The position numbers and the translations under genes are program-made. Shown piece by piece: positions 29,336 to 40,079 of a stretch of DNA of 64,000 bases; the first letter of the stretch is position 1; each line of letters opens with the position of its first letter. The notes beneath the pieces were generated by a model. It saw only the letters and a program-made list of their open reading frames with translations, was not told where the DNA came from and made no database searches. Source of the DNA: Acanthosepion esculentum (lineage: Eukaryota > Mollusca > Cephalopoda > Sepiida > Sepiidae); assembly GCA_964036315.1 (NCBI GenBank), contig OZ038495.1, forward strand, positions 25,675,190-25,739,189, read 5' to 3'.

Positions 29336-30150
29336 TCAACAAGTTTCTCCTTCTTTACCATATTTCTCACCTCTGCCTATCACTTCGTGCTACCCTGGTG
29401 TGGGTAAGGCTAGGCTGGTGTTGGCTTACATTGACACTCCAAGGGAAAAGAAAAGAAAGAAAAAGAATTATCCTTTTTCTGCGTCATCCCCCCAAAAAAA
29501 TCTCTATGAACGCCACATGGCTATAACTAAAAAACAATTCCTTTCTGTTATCAACAGAATTCTTCTAGACCGCCCGCAGAATTATTTTTATCTTATTCTG
29601 GACATCTGGTTATTTATTGCTGGTCATTTATTGCTGACTTTTCAGCTATTGTAATCAACCCTTAACTGGGTGGTTTTCATTTGACGAACAAAATCTTTTT
29701 TCCCTATTGTTTCAACCGTCAGGTGACCATTTCTGGCGACAAAAATTCTTCGTCGTATTCACAGACTTTGTCCATATCAATGTTTTTGGTTTCGCTTAAT
29801 TCTATTAATTCCGTCTTCCTTGTTAACCGAATTTCGCCAACCCCGCCTCTACACACGCGGCCGACCGACATTCGGAACCTCGAGTGCAAGGTACACGTGT
29901 GGCCCAAACCGCTGTTCTTATCAGGATATTAATTAATGTTGACAGAACTGAGATCCGCTTTTCTACGACCCTCCGCCTTCTTGTGAGAAAGGAAGAACAG
30001 TCATATTCCGCCCCGCAAATGAAAACAAAATTTTTAAAAATCCTCCACCCATTCTTTGCCTGCAAAAAGAAACAAATAATATCGCTCAGTATGTCTTTCG
30101 ATCTATCTATTGCTTTAGTAATTCCCGTTATTAATTTCTGTGATTAATTA

Positions 30151-31150
30151 ATCAATTAACCACTGTAGCTAAATAGTGTCACACAAACATAATATTTCAA
30201 CTTGCCTAAAGAAGAAATACAATTCATGTTTGAAGTTCTGAGACAATGAAATGAGATGACAGAATTTATTCCGTTGTCAAACTCAACGCAACGTAATAGA
30301 ACCAACAACAGGCTTAAAGATGTATAGCTTCCTAACAAAGAAATTATTCTTGCAACTATACAAATATTAACTCATTAAGGAAGAGATCACCTCCATTGCA
30401 ATTAAATAATGGCTCTTATTTGCCATTATAAGATGTTTTACAAAAGATCTTTTGGTAATTCTCCAAAATAGCATTCATGATTATTTCTTTAAATAGCTGT
30501 AACGTCGACCCGTCTGAATAAGTGTATTTTTCTGTTTTAAGGTAAATATTTTTTCTTTAGATATCAATCTCTAAATCAACAAATTTTTACTGAATAAATT
30601 TCTTTTTGAGTATTTTATTTTTTGGAAGATTTTTTTATCACTAATTTTACATAATTTTCAATTAATATATTTTCGAATATTTTATTTATTATTTAACATA
30701 ATCACGGAGGGAGTGTGTACTCTGTAGAAACACCGAACTTTTTTATAGGTAAAAATGGTTTACATTTATTTCCTCTAAGAAGATTCAAAGATCTTTCATA
30801 AAATTCAAATAATCTTAAACATCTTATAAGTTAGTTCCATATTAAATAAATGTGTTATTTGTTCATCTTCATCTTATACTTTTATCTCTAATTTCTACAG
30901 AAAACACCCACACATCGAGATTTCGTTGTGAAATATTATTATAGAATGTACGTATTTTTGTGAATGAAGAGCACGGTATAAAACGAGAATCACGAATAAA
31001 TACTGTCAAACTATTAGAAATCCTCTTACCAATCTACGAGAAAAGTCTTTGAAAAGAGATATGTCGCGACATTGACTGAAACAACAGTGATTTTCTACTT
31101 GGAACCTCATGCTCAGCATTACTATTTAGTACAATTTGCTGTTTCACATT
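30151..31150. other. Intergenic AT-rich sequence
   Basis: No gene or repeat recognised. Confidence 0.55.
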
Positions 31151-31155
31151 AACAA

Positions 31156-31870
31156 ATGAGTCATTTGATGCAGTCTTCTGGTGTTAAAATCGGTATAAAG
31201 ATTGCTGGGAATTATGGAACTTGCAGTTTTCTTCAAGACTACCGCAAAAGGGGCTATGCCTCTTTTATGTTGACAGCGCGCGAAATTGCAGAAGAAAATG
31301 TCTCCGAGGAAACGTTTAAGCCACAAGTTCGTCGCAAAAAGATCTTAATTTGATTGTCCTGTTTTGAAGTTCAAATAACTAGAGAATGTTTTCGTTGGAT
31401 CCTATTTATCTCCCTTGGCCGCGGTTTGTCTTCAATTAATAAGCAACTTTCACGGTTATCCCAGTGGAATGAAGTTTATGGATTCATTACAAATTCAGAA
31501 TTTGTTTTGAATGTAGCGAAGTATGGGAATCTGAATAAATAATGGAAACGATTTTATGAAAAAATAGTTAACTTAAATTATAAGAATTATCTCATGATAT
31601 TAAGAGATTTGTCTCTATTCGACAACGGAAATCAGAAATCATGATCAGAAAAGGCGGGGTTAAATAATACGCGAGATATTCGAGATTACATTTTTTTATG
31701 AATCGTTAACACTTGTCCGAATTTGTGCATTGACTATTGGAAGTGCCGAAAGAAGTTTCAATAAACTAAAATTAAGGGAAACTTTAAATTAACTGCAACC
31801 TACAAATAAACCAATGATTCCTCTTGTAAAGTTTCTATCCCTCGATTGTGATAAAGTAGTGAAATCCTAG
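31156..31870 (+). pseudogene. hAT-like transposase remnant (ZMYM1/TTF-type zinc finger-like)
   Basis: 31156-31353 encodes LQDYRKRGYASFMLTAREIA followed by PQVRRKK, as in the middle of ZMYM1-like hAT-derived proteins. After two frames with stops, 31715-31790 gives LTIGSAERSFNKLKLRETL, the hATC dimerisation motif (usually SAERSFSKLKL). Stop codons interrupt all frames, so this is a dead copy. The zinc-finger N-terminus is not visible. Confidence 0.68.
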
Positions 31871-32175
31871 GTATGACGATAAACTACATCCCGCAGAAAG
31901 GCCTCTGATCAGGAGATTGAAAGTTTTGAGGAGCGTAAAACCACCTTTTAATTCTTGTTGTTCCCAGGTCCACCCTGATCTGAGTGGTAGCACCTGTTAG
32001 GGCCCCAGCTATCGGCAAATAGTGAATCACCAAGCAAAACACAGTATGAAAGTTTAAAAATACATTTTTATAGTAAAAATACATTTTTATATAAAAAAAG
32101 GGACCAACAATACATATTTATAGTAAAATGACCAACAATACATTTTAAAATAAAATGAACAGCAATACATTTTAT
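31868..32175 (-). mobile_element. Interspersed repeat D (inverted copy)
   Basis: The minus strand reads ATAGCTGGGGCCCTAACAGG, then TGCTACCACTCAGATCAGGG and CTGATCAGAGGCC, aligning with 53278-53430 and 60455-60620. Upstream of this (32050-32170) lie imperfect repeats of ACCAACAATACATTTT, also present at 60380-60420. It is a non-coding dispersed repeat; the parent is unknown. Confidence 0.75.
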
Positions 32176-33650
32176 CTGTAGTTAAAGGCATACGATTGCG
32201 TTCCAAATATATTTAGTTGAAGCCATAAAATTGTCTTCAAATTCTATAGATTTCGGCATTATATAAACCATAGAGGTTGATATACCGCTAAAATAAATCA
32301 ACCAAACGAAATAGTGATTGCATTTGCTCTTGCTAGGCTTAAAGAAAATTGATGTAAAATAATTTTCTATTTTTCGTCCATAATATTGAATGCGTAAGCA
32401 ATCTTCAGATAAAGTTGCCATGAGCTGCACTTAATAAGTTCAGCACTTATGCTATGTTCTCCTGTACTTGAACTAATTTCCTTATAAAAGTCGCCAATGC
32501 GACTTTTGACATTGACGATAGCCATAAACGTTATCTCACTAGACGTCCTATAGAAAGTTTTTTAAAGTAGAAATTGAGTTTTGTGAGCGTGTCACTTTTA
32601 ATCACTCGAAAGATAGACATCATAGATACTTGTGAAGAAAAAGCAAAATAATTGAACCATGTCGGTAAAACCATGCGGAAATAATCATAGCTAACAGATA
32701 CGAGAGTTCAAAGTCAACGAAGAAAAGCGGTTTGACATATTAATGAGTAAAAAATTCAATTTTTTATAAAGAAATTGAAGGTGGTGAAATTATTTGCAAA
32801 CTGTTGCCCTATTCAAAACTTTATCAAGAAAGAAATCTCATTGTTTGCTGATTTATTTAAAATGGAATGACCCACATATGATGTGTCGCTAATTTGTATT
32901 GAGATAAATTGTTAACATTTTTTCGTTGAATTTTCCGCATATTTTATGATGGTATGATTTATTGTTCGCCCAGGCCGCTACCAACGGGATATCGGAATAA
33001 TTATAAAAATATTTTATTTTATAATATAGGAATATTAATTCCAATCAATAAATATTTCGTAGTTTGGCCCTTTGCCACATCTTATAGAATTTTATGGTAA
33101 AAAAATTTCTACGAAAAAATATTTCAAATAAATGTTTGATTTAACAACAATTTATCAGCACACAACAGATACAGGCAACGCGAGCCGAATTTAAAAACAT
33201 CGGTAAAATTTATTCTTAACATCCAAAAAAAGAAATACACAAATTTAGTGCTTTGTGTACTTAATGATAGCCAACAGCATGTATTTTATCAATGAAAATG
33301 AAACAGACCTTTTTACAATTAAAACTATATTGCTGCATAAAAAGGTCCTCAGAAAAGAAAGCTATTATGTAGCTTTCTTTGAAAAAAAAAGAGAAATACT
33401 TCCCTGTGTTGTTTCCAAAGAGAAATTTGGTACACTTTTCTATATGACGAAAGTTTTTTTGGTTTCTTTTTCTTGTTGCAACAGTGAAGATTTAGTTAGA
33501 TTAACCACACCAGCTGAAGACTTTTCTTTGTGGTGGGAGTGACTGGATGTTTGAATTTTTGTCAGCGCCGATGTGTAGTATAAATTATTTTGGACCGGGG
33601 CGACTTGAAATCCATTAGCTAACTCTAAAGATCAGATCCAAGATCCCCCT
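32176..33650. other. Intergenic, one unsupported 95-codon frame
   Basis: AT-rich. The frame at 33255-33542 has no recognisable domain and biased low-complexity content, so I do not call it a gene. Confidence 0.5.
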
Positions 33651-33924
33651 TGTTACAGTTTTTGGGTACTCTATGTACTAGAATATTTATTATATATTTA
33701 AGAAAATGTAATGAGTGGATGGGTCGTGAATCTGATTAGCTAGTTATAGGATAGTTAGTGTCGACCAGTCTCAACCCCTCCCCTTTTTTCGGCCATGTGC
33801 CACAATTATGTGTTTTCATGTTCGCCATAGTCTATGAATATAGAATCCAGCGCAGTACGTAATCTGTTCAATGAAACAACGTTAAAGATTAACACTCACG
33901 AGACTATGGCGAACATGATCAACA
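33651..33924 (+). mobile_element. Solo LTR no. 2 (274 bp) with 5-bp target duplication
   Basis: Starts TGTTACAG, ends GATCAACA (TGTT/AACA inverted termini). Flanked by CCCCT at 33646-33650 and CCCCT at 33925-33929. Inside is an inverted repeat CATGTTCGCCATAGTCT (33818) / AGACTATGGCGAACATG (33901), a 17-bp stem near the 3' end. No internal coding region follows. The sense strand is not proven; + is nominal. Confidence 0.8.
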
Positions 33925-34175
33925 CCCCTTATATAACATACAGGTAGGCTCCAAATACTCTGCTCGTTATTTGGAGGGAAACCCTTTTATGACGATCATC
34001 ATCACACACACATACACCCTTACAAATTCAAATCTTCAACAGCATTCATTCATTGGACAGGAAGCAACGCAGCTATCTTTGGCGACAATTTTAAAATCGC
34101 TATATTTTCATATAATAGATTTTGTGCACTTTTGGGAGAATCGGCTCCCAGAAGTCTCCCCAAAGCTCATGCACT

Positions 34176-34264
34176 GATTGGTCAGTATCGACCAATCAGA
34201 TTCTCTGTATGTGGAGAATGATTCTTCCTGCGCAGCAATCCTGACCAATGACCACCTATAAAAG
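34176..34264 (+). promoter_or_regulatory. Promoter-like module: inverted CCAAT boxes and TATAAAAG
   Basis: GATTGGTCAGTATCGACCAATC (34176-34197) is an inverted pair of CCAAT boxes. A third CCAAT is at 34245 and TATAAAAG at 34257-34264, at normal polymerase II spacing. No convincing host exon follows. The region to 34640 ends near TGTGGTGGAAGCCTGCCACA-type inverted words and may itself be an LTR. Assigned from motifs only. Confidence 0.4.
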
Positions 34265-34799
34265 CAAAAGAAAAGAGGAGATTCACCAGTGAGATTTTAG
34301 CTGCCACATAAATCCACGACAGTTGAAGCTATGCGCCTATCTTCTCACTCAACTCACAAACTGCATATTCTTTCAAACTTACATAAATTTTCCTCTTGCA
34401 CGGCAGAACTGTTTAAAAACATTTATAACAGACTAATAACTCTTTCTTTTCTTTCAGAGAACTTTAATAGACTTTGATAGTCAAAGAGAGACAACTCTTG
34501 TCTTACTCTTTGCATGCTTTTTCGTACACATTCTTTATTGTATGCATTGTTGAATACAATTTTTATATTGATACCTTTGCCTTGTCCTTTTTTCACATCA
34601 GTTTGGTTTCCTAATTAAAATTAAATAAATGTGGTGGAAGCCTGCCACACTTTCATTGGTTCGGACTTAGTGGTAGAAACACTGGTGTCTCACCACTAAT
34701 CAGAATGTATCATAAATATTTTTGAAACTAAAAACTTAAACAAGAGCCCATCACAGCGTCTGCCCATCTCTGAAAGCTTGAAGTATGCTCATGTAACTT

Positions 34800-35115
34800 A
34801 AATTTCTCATAATCTACGCTACGCTTAGTAAATCAGTGAATATTTCGCAATTTGTGCCGCATCTAAGCACCGCTTAGTAAATATTTCATAATTTGAACTC
34901 GTGAAACATCTAATCTACGCTTACCAAATCAATAAATTTCTTCATTTGAACTCGTGCCGTATCTAAACTAATCTTTGTAAATCAGTAAATATAACTTAAT
35001 TTGAACTTGTGCCATATCTAAGCTCAGCTTAGTAAATCTGTAAATATTTCATCATTTGAATTTGTGCCACATCTAAGCTACGCTTAGTAAATCAAAAATA
35101 TTTCGTAATTTAATT
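34800..35115. repeat. Imperfect ~62-bp tandem array, about five units
   Basis: Each unit carries CATCTAAGCTACGCTTAGTA and TTTGAACTCGTGCC with substitutions. CTAAGC...GCTTAG within a unit is a small palindrome. Confidence 0.88.
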
Positions 35116-35374
35116 TTTTTTAAGTTCCGCTCCAAGCGTAGAATATTAGGTCAAAGTGTTTCAAATAATTTATTAATTTAAAATGAAGTTCAGAATTAGA
35201 TACTTAAAATTTATAACCTTTATTAAAAACTCCATATGCTATTTTTATACTTTGAATCTTTAAAAGTATGAAATTTATAGGTGAAATAATTAATTTTTAT
35301 TAAATTTGATAAAACTTTGAAAAATAAAAATAATCGAAAATATGTTTGTTGAGGTGGCGAAAAAGAAAATCATA

Positions 35375-35737
35375 CAGGGTGTCCATAAAGTTCGTGTGCA
35401 ATTTTAAAAAAATTATAACTTTATTTGTATTTGCGATAGAAATAATCTGTAAAAATGTTATAAAGTTTAATGTACCTAGTTTTAAGTCTAACTAAAATAA
35501 CTAATGTGATTTCAGGCATTACTTTAAATCAGTTGGCAAATGTTTTCCGTGAACTGCAAAATCATATTACCCTTTGTATTGCTAATGATGGAGGACATGT
35601 GGAAACTTAAATAAAATTTCAATAAAACCTTAAAAAATATAGATTTACTTCTAATCCTTTTTACAAATTATCTCTATCGCAAATACAAATAAAGTTATCA
35701 TTTTTTTAAGGTGAACACGAAATTTATGGACACCCTG
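35375..35737 (+). mobile_element. Mariner-derived MITE (internal deletion derivative)
   Basis: 363 bp with ~70-bp terminal inverted repeats (CAGGGTGTCCATAAAGTTCG / CGAAATTTATGGACACCCTG) flanked by TA at 35373-35374 and 35738-35739. The unique centre reads LANVFRELQNHITLCIANDG and GGHVET on +, which looks like the C-terminal end of a mariner transposase. The element thus appears to be an autonomous mariner that lost most of its gene. Confidence 0.82.
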
Positions 35738-35804
35738 TACATAACAATGTTTTCTCTTTTATTTTTGTTCCATTGTTAATTTTTATTTTTATTTTACATT
35801 TTGT

Positions 35805-36475
35805 CAAATCAGCAAGAGCAAACCCAAGATAAGAGTTACGTATTGGGATATAAACATCCATCAGGTGCACAAGTTCAAATATCTGAAGTGTTTTAAACAG
35901 AGGATAGAAAATACGAAACAGAGATCCGAACACATATTTTACTAGCAAAAGAAACATTCCAAAACCTCAACAAAGTACTGAGGAACGGAAATATTTCGTT
36001 ATAAACAAAGAAACGAGTGCTGCATTACTATGAGTTATCCATCCTCTTATGTGATAGTGAATGTTGGGCAAGTTCCGCACAGATGAGGAGAAAAGTAAAG
36101 GCAGCAAAATTGTGGATACTGAAAATTCCATGGACGGAATGAGTAAGAAACAAGGAATTCTTAAAGAAAATGACAACTGTAAGAACACTTCTACTCAGGA
36201 TTTGGAAAAATCAGCTGAAATTCTTTGGACAAATAATGAGGAAGAGGGGCTTGTAAATCTAAACCTCACGGGACATATTAAGAGCAAGAAAGATTGGGAA
36301 AGACAACGAGTAACTTTTCCCAAGGAGCTGGAGTAAATGGAGGGCAGAACGAGGGGTGGCGATGTCCTTAGCAAAAGGAGAAAAACTGCAAAGAGCCACA
36401 CGAGATAGATAGCTGTGGAGAGCCATGATCGCCTATGTCCTAAAGGGATGCGGAACATAGATGAGGGTGAATCAT
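35805..36475 (+). pseudogene. RTE-like reverse transcriptase remnant
   Basis: Reads VHKFKYLKCF-like, then TKKRVLHYYELSILL and NVGQVPHR-like segments, in the same order as at 5041-5765 and 40380-40930. Frames are broken. Downstream part of the protein only. Confidence 0.75.
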
Positions 36476-36574
36476 AATGAAATTTCAATAGAAGTATCAA
36501 AACAGAATAGCAGCAAAATAATGAGTGTCAGATAGATAGATAGATACGAACAGACTGGGATAGATACGTACCGA

Positions 36575-36705
<131 letters not shown>

Positions 36706-38102
36706 ACGCACTCGATGTTTAAAATCTTTTCTTGGACGAGTCGAGAACTATTCAGTACACCAGGAAATTAGGTTTTCTTCTCCTTATTTCCGCAGATCTT
36801 CCCTACTTGGGAGAATGGATCAACACAATCTTCTAATTCACACCGTTCCATCATTTTACCACTTGCTGTCTAACGTTCTACTTATAAACTACTAATTTAT
36901 TAGAACACATACTGCCTAAACATTTCATAAATACAAAAAACATTTTAAAGAAAATGAAAGAGAATAAAAGAATGTTATTTTTTTTTTCGATATACCATTT
37001 AGAAATTAGAAACGTGATATAATTTTTTGAGTAGTTGTCTGCATTTTTAGATTAAATAATCCACTTACTTACTTAGTTCGTAGTGTATACCGATCTTTTC
37101 CACGTCAATATCACACTACGAACGAACTGATAATATTATATTCCGATTTCCAATATCAGTATTATACATCGATCTTCATATGGTACATCTAAAATTATGA
37201 TCGATAAATTTACCTTTGTACGAAATGTAAATGCTCCCCCACCTTGATCCGTGTCAACATAAATATTAAAACCTTTCATCCGCTATGCATTTGTAAATAT
37301 AATGACATTTCATGCTTACTTCAGTGTAAATTCTCATAAAAGAAAGAACCAATTTGTTGTACATTTATAAGCAACATCTGTTCCCTCTTCTCTGACGCAT
37401 CGGTAGTGATTAGTAAGCTAGTCGAGTTGACCATGACGACTGAATAATAAGTTCGATTCTCCGTAGGTGTCGAATAATTGGGGTGATGTGAATACTTGTA
37501 ACAATTCACGATTCCTTCATTGCATATTGATATTCAATTAGATTATCTTATTCTGGAACACAACCTTTATTGCAAGATCCCACGCAAGGGTCCACTTCAT
37601 TAGCAATGGTCAACAACTAAGCTTGCATAATATTTTCTAGCAGCAGACGTATTTATGCTGTTCTTAACCTCATATACGAAAGATACATTCTTAGCATGTC
37701 ATGAGGATGAAGTAACTAACAGTATCAATTAACCACCGCTCTATAACAAGCACATGCTTAAACCTGTCTATGCATTTATGTATTAATACAAATTATCTGT
37801 GTACAAATGCCTGTATATAAGTAAACGAGTGAACGCAGAAAGGTTCTCGACATGAGCCACTTCTTAAATTCTGATGAAGGATTTAAAATAACATTCTTTC
37901 TTTACTAAGAGCGTGTTGCTGATAGGCCATTGTGTTTTTGATTGCTTGATTAATTTGTTTTTTTTTAACGGTTTATTAAGCTTTTGTAGATTATTTAAAG
38001 CCGAAACATAATTTTGGGTTATAAAAATATTTCTTTCCAATTTTTTTAATTCAAAATCGGACTAATAATGTTTTGGATATAATAATAATTTTCAAATACA
38101 CG
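36706..38102. other. Intergenic, mostly unassigned
   Basis: A small inverted repeat at 37073-37128 (TTAGTTCGTAGTGT / ACACTACGAACGAA) is the only structure noticed. Confidence 0.5.
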
Positions 38103-38353
38103 TCCTACTATTTAACCTATAGTTAGGGAAGAAGAGTTGGATGCATATAGTCCCGAAGGATATTTGCGCGTAAGTGAATGTAACGAACCCGACTGGAATT
38201 CGGTTCTACGACTTCTCATTCCAAAGCGTTATCCATTACACCACCTGCACATCAATTTTTGCACCACCTGGTTTTCCCAAACGGCCACCAAGCTCGACGT
38301 TGCTTAACTTCGGTGATCCGACAAGAACCAGTTTTTTAACATGATATGGCTGT
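38103..38353 (-). mobile_element. Chimeric SINE: 5S rRNA-like head + tRNA-like body (copy 1)
   Basis: The minus strand from 38353 begins ACAGCCATATCATGTT and contains CGGATCACCGAAGTTAAGCA and ACGTCGAGC, clear 5S rRNA sequence, then GGGAAAACCAGGTGGTGC, the 3' end of 5S with ~20 internal bases missing. After AAAATTGATGTGC it becomes tRNA-like: GGTGGTGTAATGGATAACGC (box A) and AATTCCAGTCGGGTTCG (box B region), then TTACATTCACTTACGCGC. The tail is truncated. See the second copy at 61989. Confidence 0.8.
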
Positions 38354-38419
38354 AATCAGAAGTAATTTCACTTAGTTTACATAAAACTACAGGAAACGAA
38401 GTGCAATATTCAACAATAT

Positions 38420-38790
38420 TGAATACAATATTCAAAAGACTTACGACAATCTTCTTGGATAATCCATCCAGATATGACAGAACGCAATAAAGTCTAAAGT
38501 TCACGAGAAAAAATGATAAATCTGGACACAGTAAGAAGAAGCAGTCGGTCAGAGCTTGATGTAACTTTCTAAGAGTTAAAAAATAATCGAAATAATGCAA
38601 CCAAGTAACTCAGAAAGTATTTTCAATCTGATAAATGGAAAGTAACAAGCAATATTATTATTAGATCCCTGTAAAGCACGACAAGCAAACCGACCATGTA
38701 AGACCCCTCATGTTTAGCATCTGCAATTGAACGTTTTCAATCAAGAACTAATTCTGAGAGATTTACGGTCAGATAAGACAAAACTAAAAA
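38420..38790. repeat. Direct duplication, unit 1
   Basis: Aligns along its length with 39470-39842: AGATATGACAGAACGCAATA, then AAGCAGTCGGTCAGAGC, then ATGGAAAGTAACAAGCAATA, then TTGCAATTGAACGTTTTC. Offset is ~1.05 kb. Content is unrecognised. Confidence 0.88.
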
Positions 38791-38807
38791 AGAAGCATAT
38801 ATATATA

Positions 38808-38953
38808 TTATTGTCATCCACAAACAGACTGTTTAGCTGTATCACAGCTCATCAGTGTGGCTAGACGTCCGGTTGCCTCTAGCTAGGATCGAAACCCGAC
38901 TGAATTGGCGTCAGTCGGAAATTCTACCACTAAGCCGTCGGCGCACGGCAGGA
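38808..38953 (-). mobile_element. tRNA-derived SINE (second type, tRNA-Gly-like)
   Basis: The minus strand has GGCTTAGTGGTAGAATTTC (box A; very like tRNA-Gly) and TCGGGTTTCGATCCTAGC (box B) at tRNA spacing, followed by a ~60-base tail ending in ATGACAATAATATATA. The acceptor stem ends do not pair, so it is not a working tRNA gene. Bounded on both sides by short TA runs. Confidence 0.68.
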
Positions 38954-39241
38954 ATATATATATATTTTGAAACAAAAAAAATGAAAACATTTTATATAAC
39001 ATATATACAACAAACTATTTCTTATTTTAACAGTTAAAATATAATCCTTGAAAATGGGTAAATGTATAGCCGAAAGCGCTCGGATAAAAAGAACATTCGG
39101 ACAGTTTTTATATAATTTATCATCCGAAAAGAAAACAAATTATTAGATCGCATGAGAAATTGTATAAAAAAACTAAATAAAAGCACCTTGTCTATCGTTT
39201 TCAATGAAATGTGCATGAAAGAACGATTGCTGCCTAAATAC

Positions 39242-39244
<3 letters not shown>

Positions 39245-39319
<75 letters not shown>
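39245..39319. repeat. (TA)n microsatellite
   Basis: About 38 TA units, directly followed by a copy of the foldback family. Confidence 0.98.
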
Positions 39320-39322
<3 letters not shown>

Positions 39323-39332
39323 CAGTCATTGG

Positions 39333-39440
39333 AATCAAGAGAGTGTCAATAGTCAGCTATTGAACGCAATTTACAGGCCATATTTTTATATTTACTCACA
39401 CTCTATCCTTGTTAATGAGCACTTTAATTCATAGTAATAA
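39333..39440 (+). repeat. Partial copy of the microsatellite-associated foldback family
   Basis: GAGTGTCAATAGTCAGCTAT, TTGAACGCAATTTACAGGCC and ATATTTTTATATTTAC match 45590-45660 and, more loosely, 27630-27680. Confidence 0.7.
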
Positions 39441-39469
39441 CATCCACTAAAAAGATATTTTTCTCATTC

Positions 39470-39842
39470 ATTAAATATTCAAGAAACATACAACAATCCT
39501 CCTGGATAGTCCAGCCAGCCAGATATGACAGAACGCAATAAAGTCTAAAATTCAAGATAAAAAAAATGATATATATCTGAAGCAGTCGGTCAGAGCATGA
39601 CGTTAAAAATAATCGAAATAATACAACGAAGTAACTCAGAAATAATTTTCAGTCTACTAAATGGAAAGTAACAAGCAATATTATTATTAGATTCCGGAAG
39701 AGCACGACAACAAGCAAACCGATCATATAAGACCCCGATTCTAAAGGCGAACTCGTTGAAATCATTTTTAGCATTTGCAATTGAACGTTTTCAGGAACTA
39801 TTTCTGAGAGAATAATTACGGTCAGATGAGACAAAAGTAAAA
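39470..39842. repeat. Direct duplication, unit 2
   Basis: Second copy of 38420-38790 with small indels, including a 27-base difference around 39745-39770. The two units bracket a SINE and a foldback/TA block, so the duplication predates or carried those insertions. Confidence 0.88.
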
Positions 39843-40079
39843 CTTGTGAGGCAAACTGGCAAGAAAATATAAAGGAATTTGTGGATGTCTCTCTACCAAA
39901 GGAAAATCAGTTAAAAGATTTCTAAAGAAGTTTAGAAAACGTTATAGTAAAATATTATGCCCAACTGACTATTACATTCTATATTAATTATTGACGTGCA
40001 ATTATTTTTTCTTTGACTTATTTACTCATTATTAGCTATTGAATTTTTTATTATACATTTTTTCTCACCAGATTTATTC

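Larger units (their letters stand above)
28030..30150. other. GC-richer block of unknown origin
   Basis: Composition stands out from its AT-rich surroundings. It contains local tandem duplications (below) and many short frames on both strands, none matching a family I recognise. On the minus strand 28200-28310 reads KCHICRRDQDFSGC then QCRDCK, CxxC-like pairs that might be a decayed zinc-binding segment. The ~2.1-kb size and mixed CT-rich texture would fit the non-coding part or LTR of a retrotransposon, but I see no terminal repeats. Function unknown. Confidence 0.35.

Noticed and set aside
33255..33542. 95-codon frame as a small gene
   Set aside because: No homology recognised, low-complexity bias, no splice or promoter context.
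38264..38353. Functional 5S rRNA gene
   Set aside because: About 20 internal bases are missing and it is fused to a SINE body; the second copy shows the same fusion.
38808..38953. Functional tRNA-Gly gene
   Set aside because: Box A and B are good but the acceptor arm does not pair and a SINE-like tail follows.
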